From positions 1-40,200 of the forward strand of contig NZ_JAMNXL010000010.1 of assembly GCF_023653175.1 (NCBI RefSeq): DNA of 40,200 nt, read 5' to 3'. This DNA comes from Erythrobacter sp. (GTDB taxonomy: Bacteria > Pseudomonadota > Alphaproteobacteria > Sphingomonadales > Sphingomonadaceae). This document shows, in pieces, positions 32,079 to 40,200 of the stretch (positions within the stretch are counted from its first letter, which is position 1; each line of letters opens with the position of its first letter). The position numbers and the translations under genes are program-made. The notes under the pieces were generated by a model, which was not told the origin of the DNA, did not search any database, and saw only the letters and a program-made list of their open reading frames with translations.

Positions 32079-32270
32079 ATGTCCTTATTCAGTAATCTTG
32101 CGTGCCTGATGAACCAGCATCGGCCGTTGCGTCGTGAAGTTTCGTGGAATGGTCGCGTCTATGTCGGGATATGCCGCCATTGCGAGGCGCCGATAGAGCG
32201 GCTCGGTCGGCGGCGTTGGCGCAAGCGCAAGGACGCGAAGGCCAACCACGGCGAGCCGACCCCGACCTGA
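32079..32270 (+). CDS. Small basic protein with CxxC motif
   Basis: This 63-aa protein begins MSLFSNLACLMNQHRPLRREVSWNGRVYVGICRHCEAPIERLGRRRW and ends in a basic, polar tail. The single CRHC pair plus upstream Cys/His residues suggests a small zinc ribbon or a metal site. An ATG at 32079 is used. It lies alone after the nadB promoter region, convergent with the ABC ATPase gene. Function is unknown. Confidence 0.65.
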   Translation: MSLFSNLACLMNQHRPLRREVSWNGRVYVGICRHCEAPIERLGRRRWRKRKDAKANHGEPTPT

Positions 32271-32289
32271 CGGCGCGCCCGCGCCACCA

Positions 32290-33240
32290 TCAGGCCGCAG
32301 CGGTGAGCTGGACGAAGACATCCTCCAGATCGGCCTCGCGCGTCGTCACATCGGCGATCACCAGCCCCTGCGCCTGAAGGATGCCGAGCACCTGTCCGGC
32401 ATTGAGGCGGTCCTTGTCATAAGTCACGATGACATCGCGCGCGCCGTCCCACTCTACCTTCGCGAAGGCCTCGTGCACAGGCGCGGCGGCGAGATCGTCG
32501 GCGGCGGTCACCGCGACCACCTTCTCGCGCGCCATGCCGACCAGCTCGCGGGTCGGCTTGTCGGCGATCACCTGTCCGTGGTTGATGATCGCGATCCGGT
32601 CACACAGCTCCTCGGCCTCTTCGAGATAGTGGGTGGTGAGCACGACGGTCACGCCCTCGCGGTTCAATTCGCTGACCAGCTCCCACAATTGGCGCCTGAG
32701 GTCGACATCGACCCCGGCGGTGGGCTCGTCGAGCACCAGAATGGGCGGCGAGTGGACCATGGCCTTGGCCACCAGCAGCCGCCGCTTCATCCCGCCTGAC
32801 AGCGTGCGGGCATAGGCGTTGCGCTTGTCGGAAAGGCGCACCGCTTCGAGCAGCGCCTCGCTGCGGCGCAGGGCGGCAGGGATGCCGTAGAAGCCCGCCT
32901 GATTCTCCAGCACCTCGAAGGGGGTGAAGAAGGGATCGAAGACGATCTCCTGCGGCACGATCCCGATTGAGCGGCTCGCGTTGCGGCGGTGCTCGTCGAT
33001 GTCGAAGCCCCAGATCTCGGCCGTGCCGCCGGTCTTGTTGACCAGCCCGGCAAGGATGTTGATCAGCGTCGACTTGCCCGCGCCATTGGGGCCGAGCAGG
33101 CCGAAGATCGAGCCCTGCGGCACATCGAAGGTGACCCCGCCCAAGGCAAGCTTGCCTTCGGTCATCGTGCCCTTTGCACCCTTGGCGGGGGCATAGCGCT
33201 TGACGAGGTTGTCGATGCGGATTGCGGGTTCGGTGGACAT
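32290..33240 (-). CDS. ABC transporter ATP-binding protein (ABC-2 exporter type)
   Basis: This 316-aa ATPase has Walker A GLLGPNGAGKST, the signature LSGGMKRR, Walker B ILVLDEPTAGVD and a switch His in VLTTHYLEE, and a C-terminal extension of about 80 residues (VVAVTAADDLAAAPVH to DLEDVFVQLTAAA) typical of DrrA/CcmA-like ABC-2 exporters. No permease gene is adjacent. The ATG at 33240 is chosen over an upstream in-frame start because the family begins just before IRIDNLVKRY. It is divergent from the zf-CHCC gene (73 bp). Confidence 0.92.
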   Translation of the reverse strand: MSTEPAIRIDNLVKRYAPAKGAKGTMTEGKLALGGVTFDVPQGSIFGLLGPNGAGKSTLINILAGLVNKTGGTAEIWGFDIDEHRRNASRSIGIVPQEIVFDPFFTPFEVLENQAGFYGIPAALRRSEALLEAVRLSDKRNAYARTLSGGMKRRLLVAKAMVHSPPILVLDEPTAGVDVDLRRQLWELVSELNREGVTVVLTTHYLEEAEELCDRIAIINHGQVIADKPTRELVGMAREKVVAVTAADDLAAAPVHEAFAKVEWDGARDVIVTYDKDRLNAGQVLGILQAQGLVIADVTTREADLEDVFVQLTAAA

Positions 33241-33313
33241 GGTGCAGGCCCTAGGGCGGCAGGACGGCGAAGGCAATTGCGCTTGGGCCCGGGGAATTGT
33301 ATCGGCAGGGGCC

Positions 33314-33574
33314 ATGAGCATTCCTCCTCCCGAAACCCTTATGGTCGATACCCACCGCGTAAGCTGCGACGGGGCGACCGGCATCCGCGGCGGCGCGGGC
33401 TTCCGCCCGGCGGCGCTGGGCCACCCGCGCGTGTTCCTCGAGATCGACGAGCACGGCTATGTCGATTGCGGCTATTGCGACCGGCGCTTCGTCCTCAAGG
33501 GCGGCCCGGCGGACGGCGCGGCGCAGGCGGGGCTCCCCGACATCGCTTCGGGAGCCGACGCTGGCCATCGGTAA
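33314..33574 (+). CDS. Zinc-finger (zf-CHCC) protein
   Basis: This 86-aa protein has the zf-CHCC fold seen in the NDUFS6 subunit and its alphaproteobacterial relatives: Cys18 (RVSCDG), His37 (LGHPRV), Cys52 and Cys55 (YVDCGYCDRRFVL) are the likely zinc ligands. In alphaproteobacteria such proteins are linked to complex I. Its stop overlaps the start region of the next gene. Confidence 0.85.
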   Translation: MSIPPPETLMVDTHRVSCDGATGIRGGAGFRPAALGHPRVFLEIDEHGYVDCGYCDRRFVLKGGPADGAAQAGLPDIASGADAGHR

Positions 33575-34145
33575 GCCCGGGCGGCTCGCGGCGGCTGGTC
33601 TGGCGGCGGCGCTGATCGCCGCGCCGACGGGCGCAGCGGCCAAGCCCGGCTGCGAGTTGATCGAGGTGATGTTCGCCAAGGGCGATGCGCGGCTGAGGGG
33701 CGTGGGGCTGACAGTCAACGCCAGAGGGCTGATCGACATGACCCTCGACGGCAAGCCGTCCGCGCTTCGCGATGCGAGCGCTTGCAACCTCGCCAGCCCG
33801 CAGGACGGGTTCGATCTCGATTGCGACTGGGACTATGCCGCAGGCGAGGATGAGGCCGCCGAACGTGACTTTGCAAGGCTGACCGGACGGCTTAATGCGT
33901 GCCTGCCCACACCGCTCAACTTGGTCGCGCCGGCCGTCTACACCGAGGCGCAGATCAAGGAACTGGGCGCGAAATATGGCCCGTCCTTCGAGGAACATCT
34001 GCGCGCCGACAAGGATTTCGGCCAGTTCAGGGCCAGCTATCCTGTCGACGAGGACAATGACGTGTCGCTCGATGTCAACCTCGCGCTTGATCGCGATGAT
34101 CGCAACGGCAAACTGGAGATATCCTTGGGCTTCAGCCGATACTAG
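33561..34145 (+). CDS. Exported protein, unknown function (start uncertain)
   Basis: This frame encodes a signal peptide (LAIGKPGRLAAAGLAAALIAAPTGAAA) and a secreted, acidic domain with Cys residues at CELIEV, ACNL, LDCDW and NACL that may pair. Its stop follows a long, clearly biased frame. The start is unclear: the only in-frame ATG upstream (33459) would overlap the zf-CHCC gene by 116 bp and adds an Arg-rich leader, while a CTG at 33561 has GGGAG six bases upstream and a good signal peptide. CTG is therefore suggested. No family is recognised. Confidence 0.7.
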   Translation: MAIGKPGRLAAAGLAAALIAAPTGAAAKPGCELIEVMFAKGDARLRGVGLTVNARGLIDMTLDGKPSALRDASACNLASPQDGFDLDCDWDYAAGEDEAAERDFARLTGRLNACLPTPLNLVAPAVYTEAQIKELGAKYGPSFEEHLRADKDFGQFRASYPVDEDNDVSLDVNLALDRDDRNGKLEISLGFSRY

Positions 34146-34218
34146 GAATGTTGCGCTCAGCCCCTGTTAATGCCGGATATGGAAGGCCTCAGCATTCAGA
34201 CTTGAAGGAGATGTCCGC

Positions 34219-34680
34219 ATGCATCGTATCTCCCGCCATCCCCGTGTGCTGATCGGCTGCCTTGCCGCAGCCCTCACCGCCGCAACGGCCCTCCCCGCCG
34301 CCGCGCAAAGCGATGTCCAGGCCGCGGCCGCGCCGCTGAGCAAGGGCGAGCAACGCCTCGCCAAGCTGCTCGAAGGCCGCGTCGCGGGCGAGCCGGTGCG
34401 CTGCATCCGCGCCTTTCGCAATGTGCCGATGCAGACGATCGAGGGGACGGCCTATGTCTACGGCCGGGGCAACACGATCTGGGTGCAGCGCACGCGCGAT
34501 CCGGAGCAGATCGACGATGACGATGTGCTGATCGTCGACCGCCGCGACAGCACGCAGCTGTGCCGCCTCGACTTCACCACGACGGTCGATCGCTTCACCG
34601 GCTTCTTCAGCGGCGCGGTGTTCCTTGAGGACTTCGTTCCCTACACCCGCGTCAAGACCGAAGCGGCAGGCGAGGGCTGA
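34219..34680 (+). CDS. Exported protein, unknown function
   Basis: This 153-aa protein has a signal peptide (MHRISRHPRVLIGCLAAALTAATALPAAAQ) and a small mature domain with motifs GEPVRCIRAF, TAYVYGRGNTIWVQR and QLCRLDF. Two Cys residues may form a disulphide in the periplasm. An ATG with GAAGGAG upstream decides the start. It converges on and overlaps by 40 bp with the opposite-strand gene at 34641-35183. Not recognised as a known family. Confidence 0.8.
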   Translation: MHRISRHPRVLIGCLAAALTAATALPAAAQSDVQAAAAPLSKGEQRLAKLLEGRVAGEPVRCIRAFRNVPMQTIEGTAYVYGRGNTIWVQRTRDPEQIDDDDVLIVDRRDSTQLCRLDFTTTVDRFTGFFSGAVFLEDFVPYTRVKTEAAGEG

Positions 34681-35183
34681 CGCAGGACTTCGCGTCGCGC
34701 TGTAGCGGGCGGCAGCGGATCGGCGTGGGCGCACCGCGTCCCGCAGGCGCAGGCCGTCCGCGCCTGTTCGGCAACGCCGCAGGTCGGCTCGCCCATGAGA
34801 CCGAGATAGCGGCACTCGCTGCGGACATCCTCGAAATGCGGTTGCAAGCATAGGCCCTGCCCGTCGGGGCCGGCGAACACCTTCTGGGCGCGGCGATAGG
34901 CGGTGATCTCGGCGTGGAGCTCGCCGAGCGAATCCGCCGCCGCCAGAGCGGTGCGGCGTTCGGTCCGCGCCGCATTCTGGCAGGGGGCAGCGCCCGCCGT
35001 TCCGCGCGGCGCGGCGCACTGGACGTGAGCCTCCTCCGCCTCCCCGCCGGTCGGCAGGGCTGCCGGGGCCGCATCATCGGTCAAGGCAAGCCCGCCCTGC
35101 CACCGCCCGAGCGACCACGCCCCAAGCGCGACGCTGATCACGATTGCGCCCAGCAACGCCGGGCCATTGGCCAAGAGTTCCAT
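34641..35183 (-). CDS. Single-pass membrane protein, Cys-rich, unknown function
   Basis: This 180-aa protein has one N-terminal membrane helix (about 5-27: LANGPALLGAIVISVALGAWSL) and a polar extracytoplasmic region with about seven Cys residues (CAAP, PCQN, LCLQ, ECRY, TCGV, CACG, RCAH). The ATG at 35183 is preceded by a strong GGGGAGG. It overlaps the convergent exported-protein gene by 40 bp. Frame bias is weaker in the last 40 codons (Arg/Pro/Ala). No family is recognised. Confidence 0.6.
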   Translation of the reverse strand: MELLANGPALLGAIVISVALGAWSLGRWQGGLALTDDAAPAALPTGGEAEEAHVQCAAPRGTAGAAPCQNAARTERRTALAAADSLGELHAEITAYRRAQKVFAGPDGQGLCLQPHFEDVRSECRYLGLMGEPTCGVAEQARTACACGTRCAHADPLPPATARREVLRQPSPAASVLTRV

Positions 35184-35409
35184 CACCACCTCCCCGTCCA
35201 AATCCTCCGGGTAGCCTCCCGCAGCCGCCCGGAGGCAAAAGCCTCACGTGCGGGGCCGACCCCCTCCAGAATCGGCCTGTCGCACTTCTACAAATTGCCG
35301 CACTGCGGCCCCGGGGAGAATGCGGGCGACTACGTAGCGGCCACCGGCGGGCGCTGGCGGCGAACGGGTCAACGCTGGATCAGGCGCACGCGGGTGAGGC
35401 GCGGGGAGT

Positions 35410-36384
35410 TCAGGCGCGGGCTTGGGCGTGCATCCGGGCGATGATCTCCTCGGCCTGGAGCATGATGCGGTCGATCAGCTCCTTGCAGGTCGGGATGTCG
35501 TGGATCAGCCCGGCGACCATGCCGCAGCTCCACGCGCCCGCGTCCATCGTGCCTTCCATCATGATCTTCGGGTAGACCCCGGCGACCTCGGGCAGGATGT
35601 CCTGAATGGTGATCGCATCGCCGAGGTCCTTCTCCTTCTGGATCAGGCGCTCGACCGCCTCATTGGTCAGCACGCGTTCGGTGTTACGCAAGGGGCGCAT
35701 CACCAGCCGGGTGTCGAGCTCGGAGGCGGCGAGGATCGCCTGCTTCACGTTCTCGTGCACCGGGGCTTCCTTGGTGGCGATGAAGCGGGTGCCCATGTTC
35801 ATGCCCGCCGCGCCCATCGCGAGGCTGGCGACAAGGCTGCGCCCGTCGGCCATGCCGCCGCTCGAGACGAAGGGAATGTCGAGTTCATCCGCCGCGCGCG
35901 GCAACAGGATGAAGTTGGGCACGTCGTCCTCGCCCGGGTGGCCGCCGCATTCGAAACCGTCGACGCTCACCGCATCGCAGCCGATGTCCTGCGCCTTCAG
36001 CGAATGGCGCACGCTGGTGCACTTGTGGATCACCTTGATCCCGGCGTCCTTCAAGGGCGGGAGCAGGTCGACCGGGTTGCGCCCTGCGGTTTCGACCACT
36101 TTCACTCCGCCCTCGATAACCGCCTTGAGCAGCCCCGGGTAGTCGGGCGGAGTGAGCGTCGGGAGGATCGTCAGATTCACGCCGAACGGCTTGTCGGTCA
36201 TGTCCTTGCAGCGCGCGATCTCGTTGGCGAGCTTTTCGGGCGTTCCTTGCGTCAGCCCGGTGATGATCCCGAGGCCCCCCGCATTCGACACCGCCGCAGC
36301 CATCTCGGCGAACCCGACATAGTGCATGCCGCCCTGGATGATCGGATGCTCGATGCCGAACATTTCGGTGATTGCGGTCTTCAT
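35410..36384 (-). CDS. Nitronate monooxygenase family protein
   Basis: This 324-aa FMN-dependent TIM-barrel enzyme matches the nitronate monooxygenase (2-nitropropane dioxygenase) family: IEHPIIQGGMHYVGFAEMAAAVSNAGGLGIITGL at the start, DAVSVDGFECGGHPGEDD, PFVSSGGMADGRSLVASLAMGAAGMNMGTRFIAT (FMN phosphate site) and a helical C-terminus. These enzymes oxidise nitronates; some relatives are enoyl reductases (FabK-like), so the substrate is uncertain. The ATG at 36384 has GGGAGGA upstream. It stands alone on the minus strand. Confidence 0.92.
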   Translation of the reverse strand: MKTAITEMFGIEHPIIQGGMHYVGFAEMAAAVSNAGGLGIITGLTQGTPEKLANEIARCKDMTDKPFGVNLTILPTLTPPDYPGLLKAVIEGGVKVVETAGRNPVDLLPPLKDAGIKVIHKCTSVRHSLKAQDIGCDAVSVDGFECGGHPGEDDVPNFILLPRAADELDIPFVSSGGMADGRSLVASLAMGAAGMNMGTRFIATKEAPVHENVKQAILAASELDTRLVMRPLRNTERVLTNEAVERLIQKEKDLGDAITIQDILPEVAGVYPKIMMEGTMDAGAWSCGMVAGLIHDIPTCKELIDRIMLQAEEIIARMHAQARA

Positions 36385-36540
36385 TGGCGTGTCCTCCCGG
36401 TAAAGCCCCTCGTCGGGGGCACATTTGACGGGAGACAAGCCGAGTTGGCGCGCGCTTTCAAGCCTGCTTTTGAGGAGGCCGAAGCGACCGCGCGCGCGCC
36501 GTAGCGTCAGCCTGCGCCAAATCTTGGGCGCGATGTGCCC

Positions 36541-37185
36541 TCAGCCGCGCGTGAAGGCGAGCGTGAAGGTGACCGGCACGGCGGGCGTGATCGAGGGCAG
36601 CTCGGCGAGCGCGCGCAATTCGCCCAGTTCGTCGGTCAGGCCGAACATATCGGTCGAGACGATCACCGGCGCGGCCGTCACCACCAGCACGCGGTCTTCG
36701 GCAACGCGGGTGACCAGCACCTCGGTCTCGACCTCGGCACTCGCGCCCTTGATCGTCACCTCGGCGGTGAGCGGCCGGAGCACCGACTGGCCGACCGCAA
36801 GTCCGACGAACCGCGCCGGATCGAGCTTTGCGGTGACGGTGGCAGCAGGATTGTCGGCGACCTGGAAGAACACCTCGCGCATCCGCTCGTCGCGGATCTC
36901 GACCCCGGTGCTGACCGAGGCCAGATCGATGCTGAGGCTGGCGGTGCCGTCAGCCGCAACGCTGCCGGAGAGTGTGTCGAAACGGTTGTTCTCGGCCACC
37001 TCGCCTGCCTTGATCGAGACATAGGCGAGGCGCGAGGCGGCCGGATCGAGGCGCCACGCGCCCTCGGTCACCGGCGCGGGCGAAGCTGTGGGATCGGCCA
37101 GCGGCGCTTCCGCCTCTGGCCCCGCACAGGCCGCGAGGGCGAAGGCGAGGCAAGCAGCGAGGGGGAGAGGGCGAAGCATAGGCAT
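36541..37185 (-). CDS. YceI family lipoprotein
   Basis: This 214-aa protein has a lipoprotein signal (MPMLRPLPLAACLAFALAAC) with lipobox LAAC, then a YceI-like lipocalin-type beta-barrel domain: WRLDPAASRLAYVSIKAGEVAENNRFDTLSGSV, then IEIRD-like EIRDERMREVFF and PLTAEVTIKGASAEVETEVLV. YceI proteins bind polyisoprenoids in the periplasm. The ATG at 37185 is used; 37179 is equally possible. Confidence 0.87.
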   Translation of the reverse strand: MPMLRPLPLAACLAFALAACAGPEAEAPLADPTASPAPVTEGAWRLDPAASRLAYVSIKAGEVAENNRFDTLSGSVAADGTASLSIDLASVSTGVEIRDERMREVFFQVADNPAATVTAKLDPARFVGLAVGQSVLRPLTAEVTIKGASAEVETEVLVTRVAEDRVLVVTAAPVIVSTDMFGLTDELGELRALAELPSITPAVPVTFTLAFTRG

Positions 37186-37343
37186 CGGCGTGGCGATACG
37201 TGATTTGCTGGGCGGCTGAAAGAGGAGATGGACTCGCCATCGCGCTCGGCCCGGATCGGCCACGGCGGCAAGCGCGCCGCGAGCGGTAACCATGTCGCAA
37301 TGTCCGGTATCTATTGTTCCTGGAGCATAAAGGGGGCAGGCCG

Positions 37344-37928
37344 ATGAGACCAGATGCAAGAGCATTTGTCGCGATGGCAGCGATCATGGTCTCTGCCTGC
37401 GACGGGCTATCGGCCGGCAGTGCCGAGCTTGCCGAAAAGGGCTACGCCACGCAGGCAGGACGGATCGTTCGCGTGGCCGAGCCCTCCGGCCCGGTCATCG
37501 CCCTCAGCGAAAAGTTCACGCCCGGCAAATATGTGCTCCAAGGCTATGACGCCGCGATGGCGCCCGAATTCACGGACATTTTGACGGTCGACAAGAGCGA
37601 TACGCCGAAGACCCTGTTAAGCAAGGCGCTGCTGACGCAGCTGCAGGGTCGCATGAAGCTGGACCACGGTGGCCCTTCGTACAAGACTTCGGATTATCCG
37701 TGCGCGGTCAACAGTCTCACGCACCGTGCCGATGGTACCTTTTCCGGTTCGGGAACCTGCCGGATCATCAGCCGCAGGATCGTGCAGAAATTCAGCTACT
37801 CCGGCCAATCGCACGCCGACGGTTTCACCATCGACGTCGTGCGGGCCACCACCGGAGACACGCCCGAAGCGGGCGAAGCGCAAATGCGCATTCTGGCCCA
37901 CATCAAGATGTCGGACGAGCCCGCTTAG
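37344..37928 (+). CDS. Predicted lipoprotein, unknown function
   Basis: This 194-aa protein starts MRPDARAFVAMAAIMVSAC, a lipobox-like end, so the mature protein would be lipidated at Cys19. The body is polar with a pair CAVNS and GTCRII that may form a disulphide. An ATG with GGGGGCAGG upstream is chosen over an in-frame TTG at 37314. No family is recognised. It is divergent from yceI and converges on guaA. Confidence 0.8.
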   Translation: MRPDARAFVAMAAIMVSACDGLSAGSAELAEKGYATQAGRIVRVAEPSGPVIALSEKFTPGKYVLQGYDAAMAPEFTDILTVDKSDTPKTLLSKALLTQLQGRMKLDHGGPSYKTSDYPCAVNSLTHRADGTFSGSGTCRIISRRIVQKFSYSGQSHADGFTIDVVRATTGDTPEAGEAQMRILAHIKMSDEPA

Positions 37929-37970
37929 CGTTGGTCAGCCGCGCAACCTTGCTGGCATCAGCCCCGCGCC

Positions 37971-39563
37971 TCACTCCCACTCGATCGTCCCCGGTGGCTT
38001 CGAGGTGTAGTCATAGACCACCCGGTTGATGCCCTTGACCTCGTTGACGATGCGGGTGGCGACGCGGGTCAGGAAGCCTGCATCGAAGGGGAAGACGTCC
38101 GCCGTCATCCCGTCGGTCGAGGTCACCGCGCGCAGGGCGCAGACCGAATCGTAAGTGCGCCCGTCGCCCATCACGCCGACCGTCTTGACCGGCAGCAGCA
38201 CCGCAAAGGCCTGCCAGATCGCGTCGTAGAGGCCCGCATTGCGGATCTCCTCGAGATAGACCGCGTCGGCCTTGCGCAGGATGTCGCAGCGCTCCTTGGT
38301 GACCTCGCCGGGGATGCGGATCGCGAGGCCCGGGCCGGGGAAGGGGTGGCGGCCGACGAAGGCGTCGGGCAGGCCCAGTTCGCGCCCGAGATCACGGACC
38401 TCGTCCTTGAACAGCTCGCGCAAGGGTTCGACCAGCTGCATGTTCATGCGTTCGGGCAGGCCGCCGACATTGTGGTGGCTCTTGATCGTGACGCTTGGCC
38501 CCCCGGTGAAGCTGACGCTTTCGATCACATCGGGATAGAGCGTGCCCTGCGCGAGGAAATCCGCGCCGCCGACCTTCTTGGCCTCGGCCTCGAACACGTC
38601 GATGAAGGTCTTGCCGATGAACTTGCGCTTGGCTTCCGGGTCGGTGAGCCCGGCCAGCCCGCCGAGGAACAGCGCTTCGGCCTCCACATGCACAAGCGGG
38701 ATGTTGTAATGGTCGCGGAACAGGGTCACGACCTGTTCGGCCTCGTTCATGCGCATGAGGCCGTGGTCGACGAAGACGCAGGTCAGCTGGTCGCCGATCG
38801 CCTCGTGAATCAGCACCGCGGCGACCGCGGAGTCGACCCCACCCGAAAGCCCGCAGATCACCCGCTTGTCGCCGACCTGCGCGCGGATTTCGGCGATCTT
38901 TGTCTGGCGGAACTCGGCCATCGTCCAGTCTCCGGCAAGACCGCAGACGTGGCGCACGAAATTGGCGATCAGCCGCGCGCCATCGGGGGTGTGGACCACC
39001 TCGGGGTGGAACTGGGTGCCGTAGAACTTGCGGCGCTCGTCGGCGATCACCGCGAAGGGGGCGCCGTCGCTGGTGGCGACGATCTCGAAGCCGGGGGCAA
39101 ACTGCGTGACCTTGTCGCCGTGGCTCATCCACACCTGATGGCGCTCGCCGATGTCCCAGAGCCCGTTGAACAGCGCGCATTCGGCGGTGACGGTGAGGAA
39201 GGCGCGGCCGAATTCGCCGCCCTCTCCGGTCTCGTGCCCGGGCCGCACTTCGCCGCCCAGCTGGTGAGTCATCACCTGTTGGCCATAACAGATGCCGAGG
39301 ATCGGCACGTCCGCCTCGAACAGCATTTGCGGCGCGCGCGGCGAGCCTTCCTCGGGGACGCTGGCGGGCGAACCTGACAGGATGATCCCCTTGGGGCGCA
39401 TCCGCCGGAAGGCGGCCTCGGCCTGAGTGAAGGGGGCGATCTCGGAATAGACCCCCGCCTCGCGCACCCGGCGGGCGATCAGCTGGGTCACCTGCGACCC
39501 GAAGTCGACGATGAGGATCGAGTCGGAAACGGCGGACTCGCCGCCAAGGGTGTGCGCGCTCAT
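37971..39563 (-). CDS. guaA: GMP synthase (glutamine-hydrolysing)
   Basis: GuaA (530 aa) converts XMP to GMP with glutamine and ATP. The glutamine amidotransferase domain (about 15-205) has the nucleophile in GICYGQQ and the His-Glu pair in FHPEV. The ATP-pyrophosphatase domain has the PP-loop [12 protein letters not shown], and the C-terminal dimerisation domain ends with [11 protein letters not shown]. The start is the first ATG (39563). It is divergent from the UrcA gene. Confidence 0.97.
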   Translation of the reverse strand: MSAHTLGGESAVSDSILIVDFGSQVTQLIARRVREAGVYSEIAPFTQAEAAFRRMRPKGIILSGSPASVPEEGSPRAPQMLFEADVPILGICYGQQVMTHQLGGEVRPGHETGEGGEFGRAFLTVTAECALFNGLWDIGERHQVWMSHGDKVTQFAPGFEIVATSDGAPFAVIADERRKFYGTQFHPEVVHTPDGARLIANFVRHVCGLAGDWTMAEFRQTKIAEIRAQVGDKRVICGLSGGVDSAVAAVLIHEAIGDQLTCVFVDHGLMRMNEAEQVVTLFRDHYNIPLVHVEAEALFLGGLAGLTDPEAKRKFIGKTFIDVFEAEAKKVGGADFLAQGTLYPDVIESVSFTGGPSVTIKSHHNVGGLPERMNMQLVEPLRELFKDEVRDLGRELGLPDAFVGRHPFPGPGLAIRIPGEVTKERCDILRKADAVYLEEIRNAGLYDAIWQAFAVLLPVKTVGVMGDGRTYDSVCALRAVTSTDGMTADVFPFDAGFLTRVATRIVNEVKGINRVVYDYTSKPPGTIEWE

Positions 39564-39726
39564 GGCGGCGGATTAAGGAGCGCGCCCGCCGCTGTCCAGC
39601 GTGCCGCGCGCGCGACAGGTGATTTTGCAGTGCAACACGAAAAGCGGGGCGCAAATTCAGACGGTTCCCCGAAAAGCCGTCAGAATCGGTTGCATTCTTT
39701 GGAACCAATTTCACGCATTTCGCATT

Positions 39727-39745
39727 TGCACATAACTCTTGTGCA
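39727..39745. promoter_or_regulatory. Inverted repeat between guaA and the UrcA gene
   Basis: TGCACA and TGTGCA are separated by seven bases, about 85 bp upstream of the UrcA start. It may be an operator; alternatively it is chance in a gap of 267 bp. Confidence 0.35.
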
Positions 39746-39830
39746 CTGCACCAGAGTTTCAAAGGGCAACCGAATGCCGGTCAGCGGCATCGCCTTCCCG
39801 AAAATCCTCTCTCACTTCGGAGTTCGTCCC

Positions 39831-40142
39831 ATGCGTTTCATTCTTCCCCTGATCGCCCTCGCCGCCATCGCCGCTCCTGCCGCGGCCGAGCAGATCGTGA
39901 CCGTCAAGATCGGCTACGGCGATGTCGACGTGACCACCGCCGAAGGCCGCGCCGCGCTCGAAGCGCGGATCGACGCGCGCCTCAAGAAGGCCTGCGCGCT
40001 TCCCGCCGCCGCGCGTTACACCCACACCCGCAGCGCGGTCGACAGCAAGTGCGTCGCCGACGCGCGCGTCGCGGCGCTCGCCGAAGTCGAGAAGGTTGCC
40101 GCGCTCCAGCAGCGCGGCGGGCGTGAAGTCGCCGCCAACTGA
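39831..40142 (+). CDS. UrcA family protein
   Basis: This 103-aa exported protein has a signal peptide (MRFILPLIALAAIAAPAAAE) and the UrcA pattern VTVKIGYGDVDVTTAEGRAALEARIDARLKKAC. Cys55 and Cys74 likely form a disulphide in the periplasm. Function is unknown. The ATG at 39831 is chosen, with CGGAG upstream; an in-frame ATG at 39774 also has AAAGGG upstream and could add 19 residues, but the signal peptide would then be internal. Confidence 0.85.
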   Translation: MRFILPLIALAAIAAPAAAEQIVTVKIGYGDVDVTTAEGRAALEARIDARLKKACALPAAARYTHTRSAVDSKCVADARVAALAEVEKVAALQQRGGREVAAN

Positions 40143-40169
40143 TCGGGCGCAAACACCTGAAATTGCAGG

Positions 40170-40198
40170 CGGCCGCCGGAGCGATCCGGCGGCCGTTT
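40170..40198 (+). terminator. Rho-independent-like terminator after the UrcA gene
   Basis: CGGCCGCCGGA (40170-40180) and TCCGGCGGCCG (40185-40195) form a perfect 11-bp stem closed by a GCGA (GNRA) tetraloop, followed by TTT. It lies 28 bp after the UrcA stop. Confidence 0.75.
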
Positions 40199-40200
40199 GC

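Noticed and set aside
35202..35409. Small plus-strand gene in the gap between the membrane protein and nitronate monooxygenase
   Set aside because: An open frame crosses it but has no ATG with a ribosome site there, and its sequence matches no family I recognise; left as non-coding.

Overview
The window is high-GC chromosomal DNA with short intergenic gaps, many TGATG/ATGA gene overlaps, UrcA and YdcH family proteins, class Ia ribonucleotide reductase and frequent GANTC sites. This fits an alphaproteobacterium of the Sphingomonadales, probably Erythrobacteraceae-like. That placement is inferred from gene content; no rRNA or tRNA gene is visible. Most genes in the first half lie on the minus strand.

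Layout. (1) 1-6700, minus: a tellurium-resistance-type (Ter) stress operon running leftward out of the window: a TerD paralogue, a tandem TerD/TerA protein with a polyproline linker, a TerC-like DUF475 membrane protein, two TerD proteins, a TerD-serine protease fusion, a phosphoribosyltransferase with a TRSP-type tail, and the first codons of another gene. A sigma70-like promoter with a perfect inverted repeat just downstream precedes it. (2) 6775-10671, minus: argB, yggT, folD, a lipoprotein, marC and a small ORF; yggT, folD and the lipoprotein gene are coupled by one-base TGATG overlaps. (3) 10800-12970: small genes, three copies of a 28-bp palindromic repeat, a ydcH/thermonuclease divergent pair around an FNR/FixK-like palindrome, a frameshifted DUF1294 gene and a repeat-rich gap. 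(4) 12973-17965, minus: nrdA, a small membrane protein and nrdB, then a visibly AT-rich three-gene toxin-antitoxin-like cassette: BrnT toxin, a hybrid antitoxin with a BrnA-like N-terminus and a Panacea (SocA-like) domain, and an unknown 233-aa protein. This cassette is the best candidate for a new system. (5) 18020-18402: nine GANTC (CcrM) sites upstream of nrdA. (6) 18524-20646: SDR and NTF2-like genes divergent from a LysR regulator.

(7) 20662-26996: a probable catabolic cluster with an acyl-CoA ligase, LuxR-type regulator, VOC protein, Rieske oxygenase alpha subunit, SDR and a sugar-phosphate isomerase/epimerase-like protein. (8) 27133-40200: mixed housekeeping and exported proteins: an alpha/beta hydrolase, a degenerate TraB/GumN protein, a barstar-family protein coupled to nadB, an ABC ATPase, a zf-CHCC protein, nitronate monooxygenase, YceI lipoprotein, guaA and UrcA.

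The Ter operon likely forms a membrane-associated, metal- or stress-responsive complex that also makes a small metabolite. The nrd operon supplies deoxynucleotides and may be tied to the cell cycle through GANTC methylation; the toxin cassette sits immediately behind it and may share its transcript.
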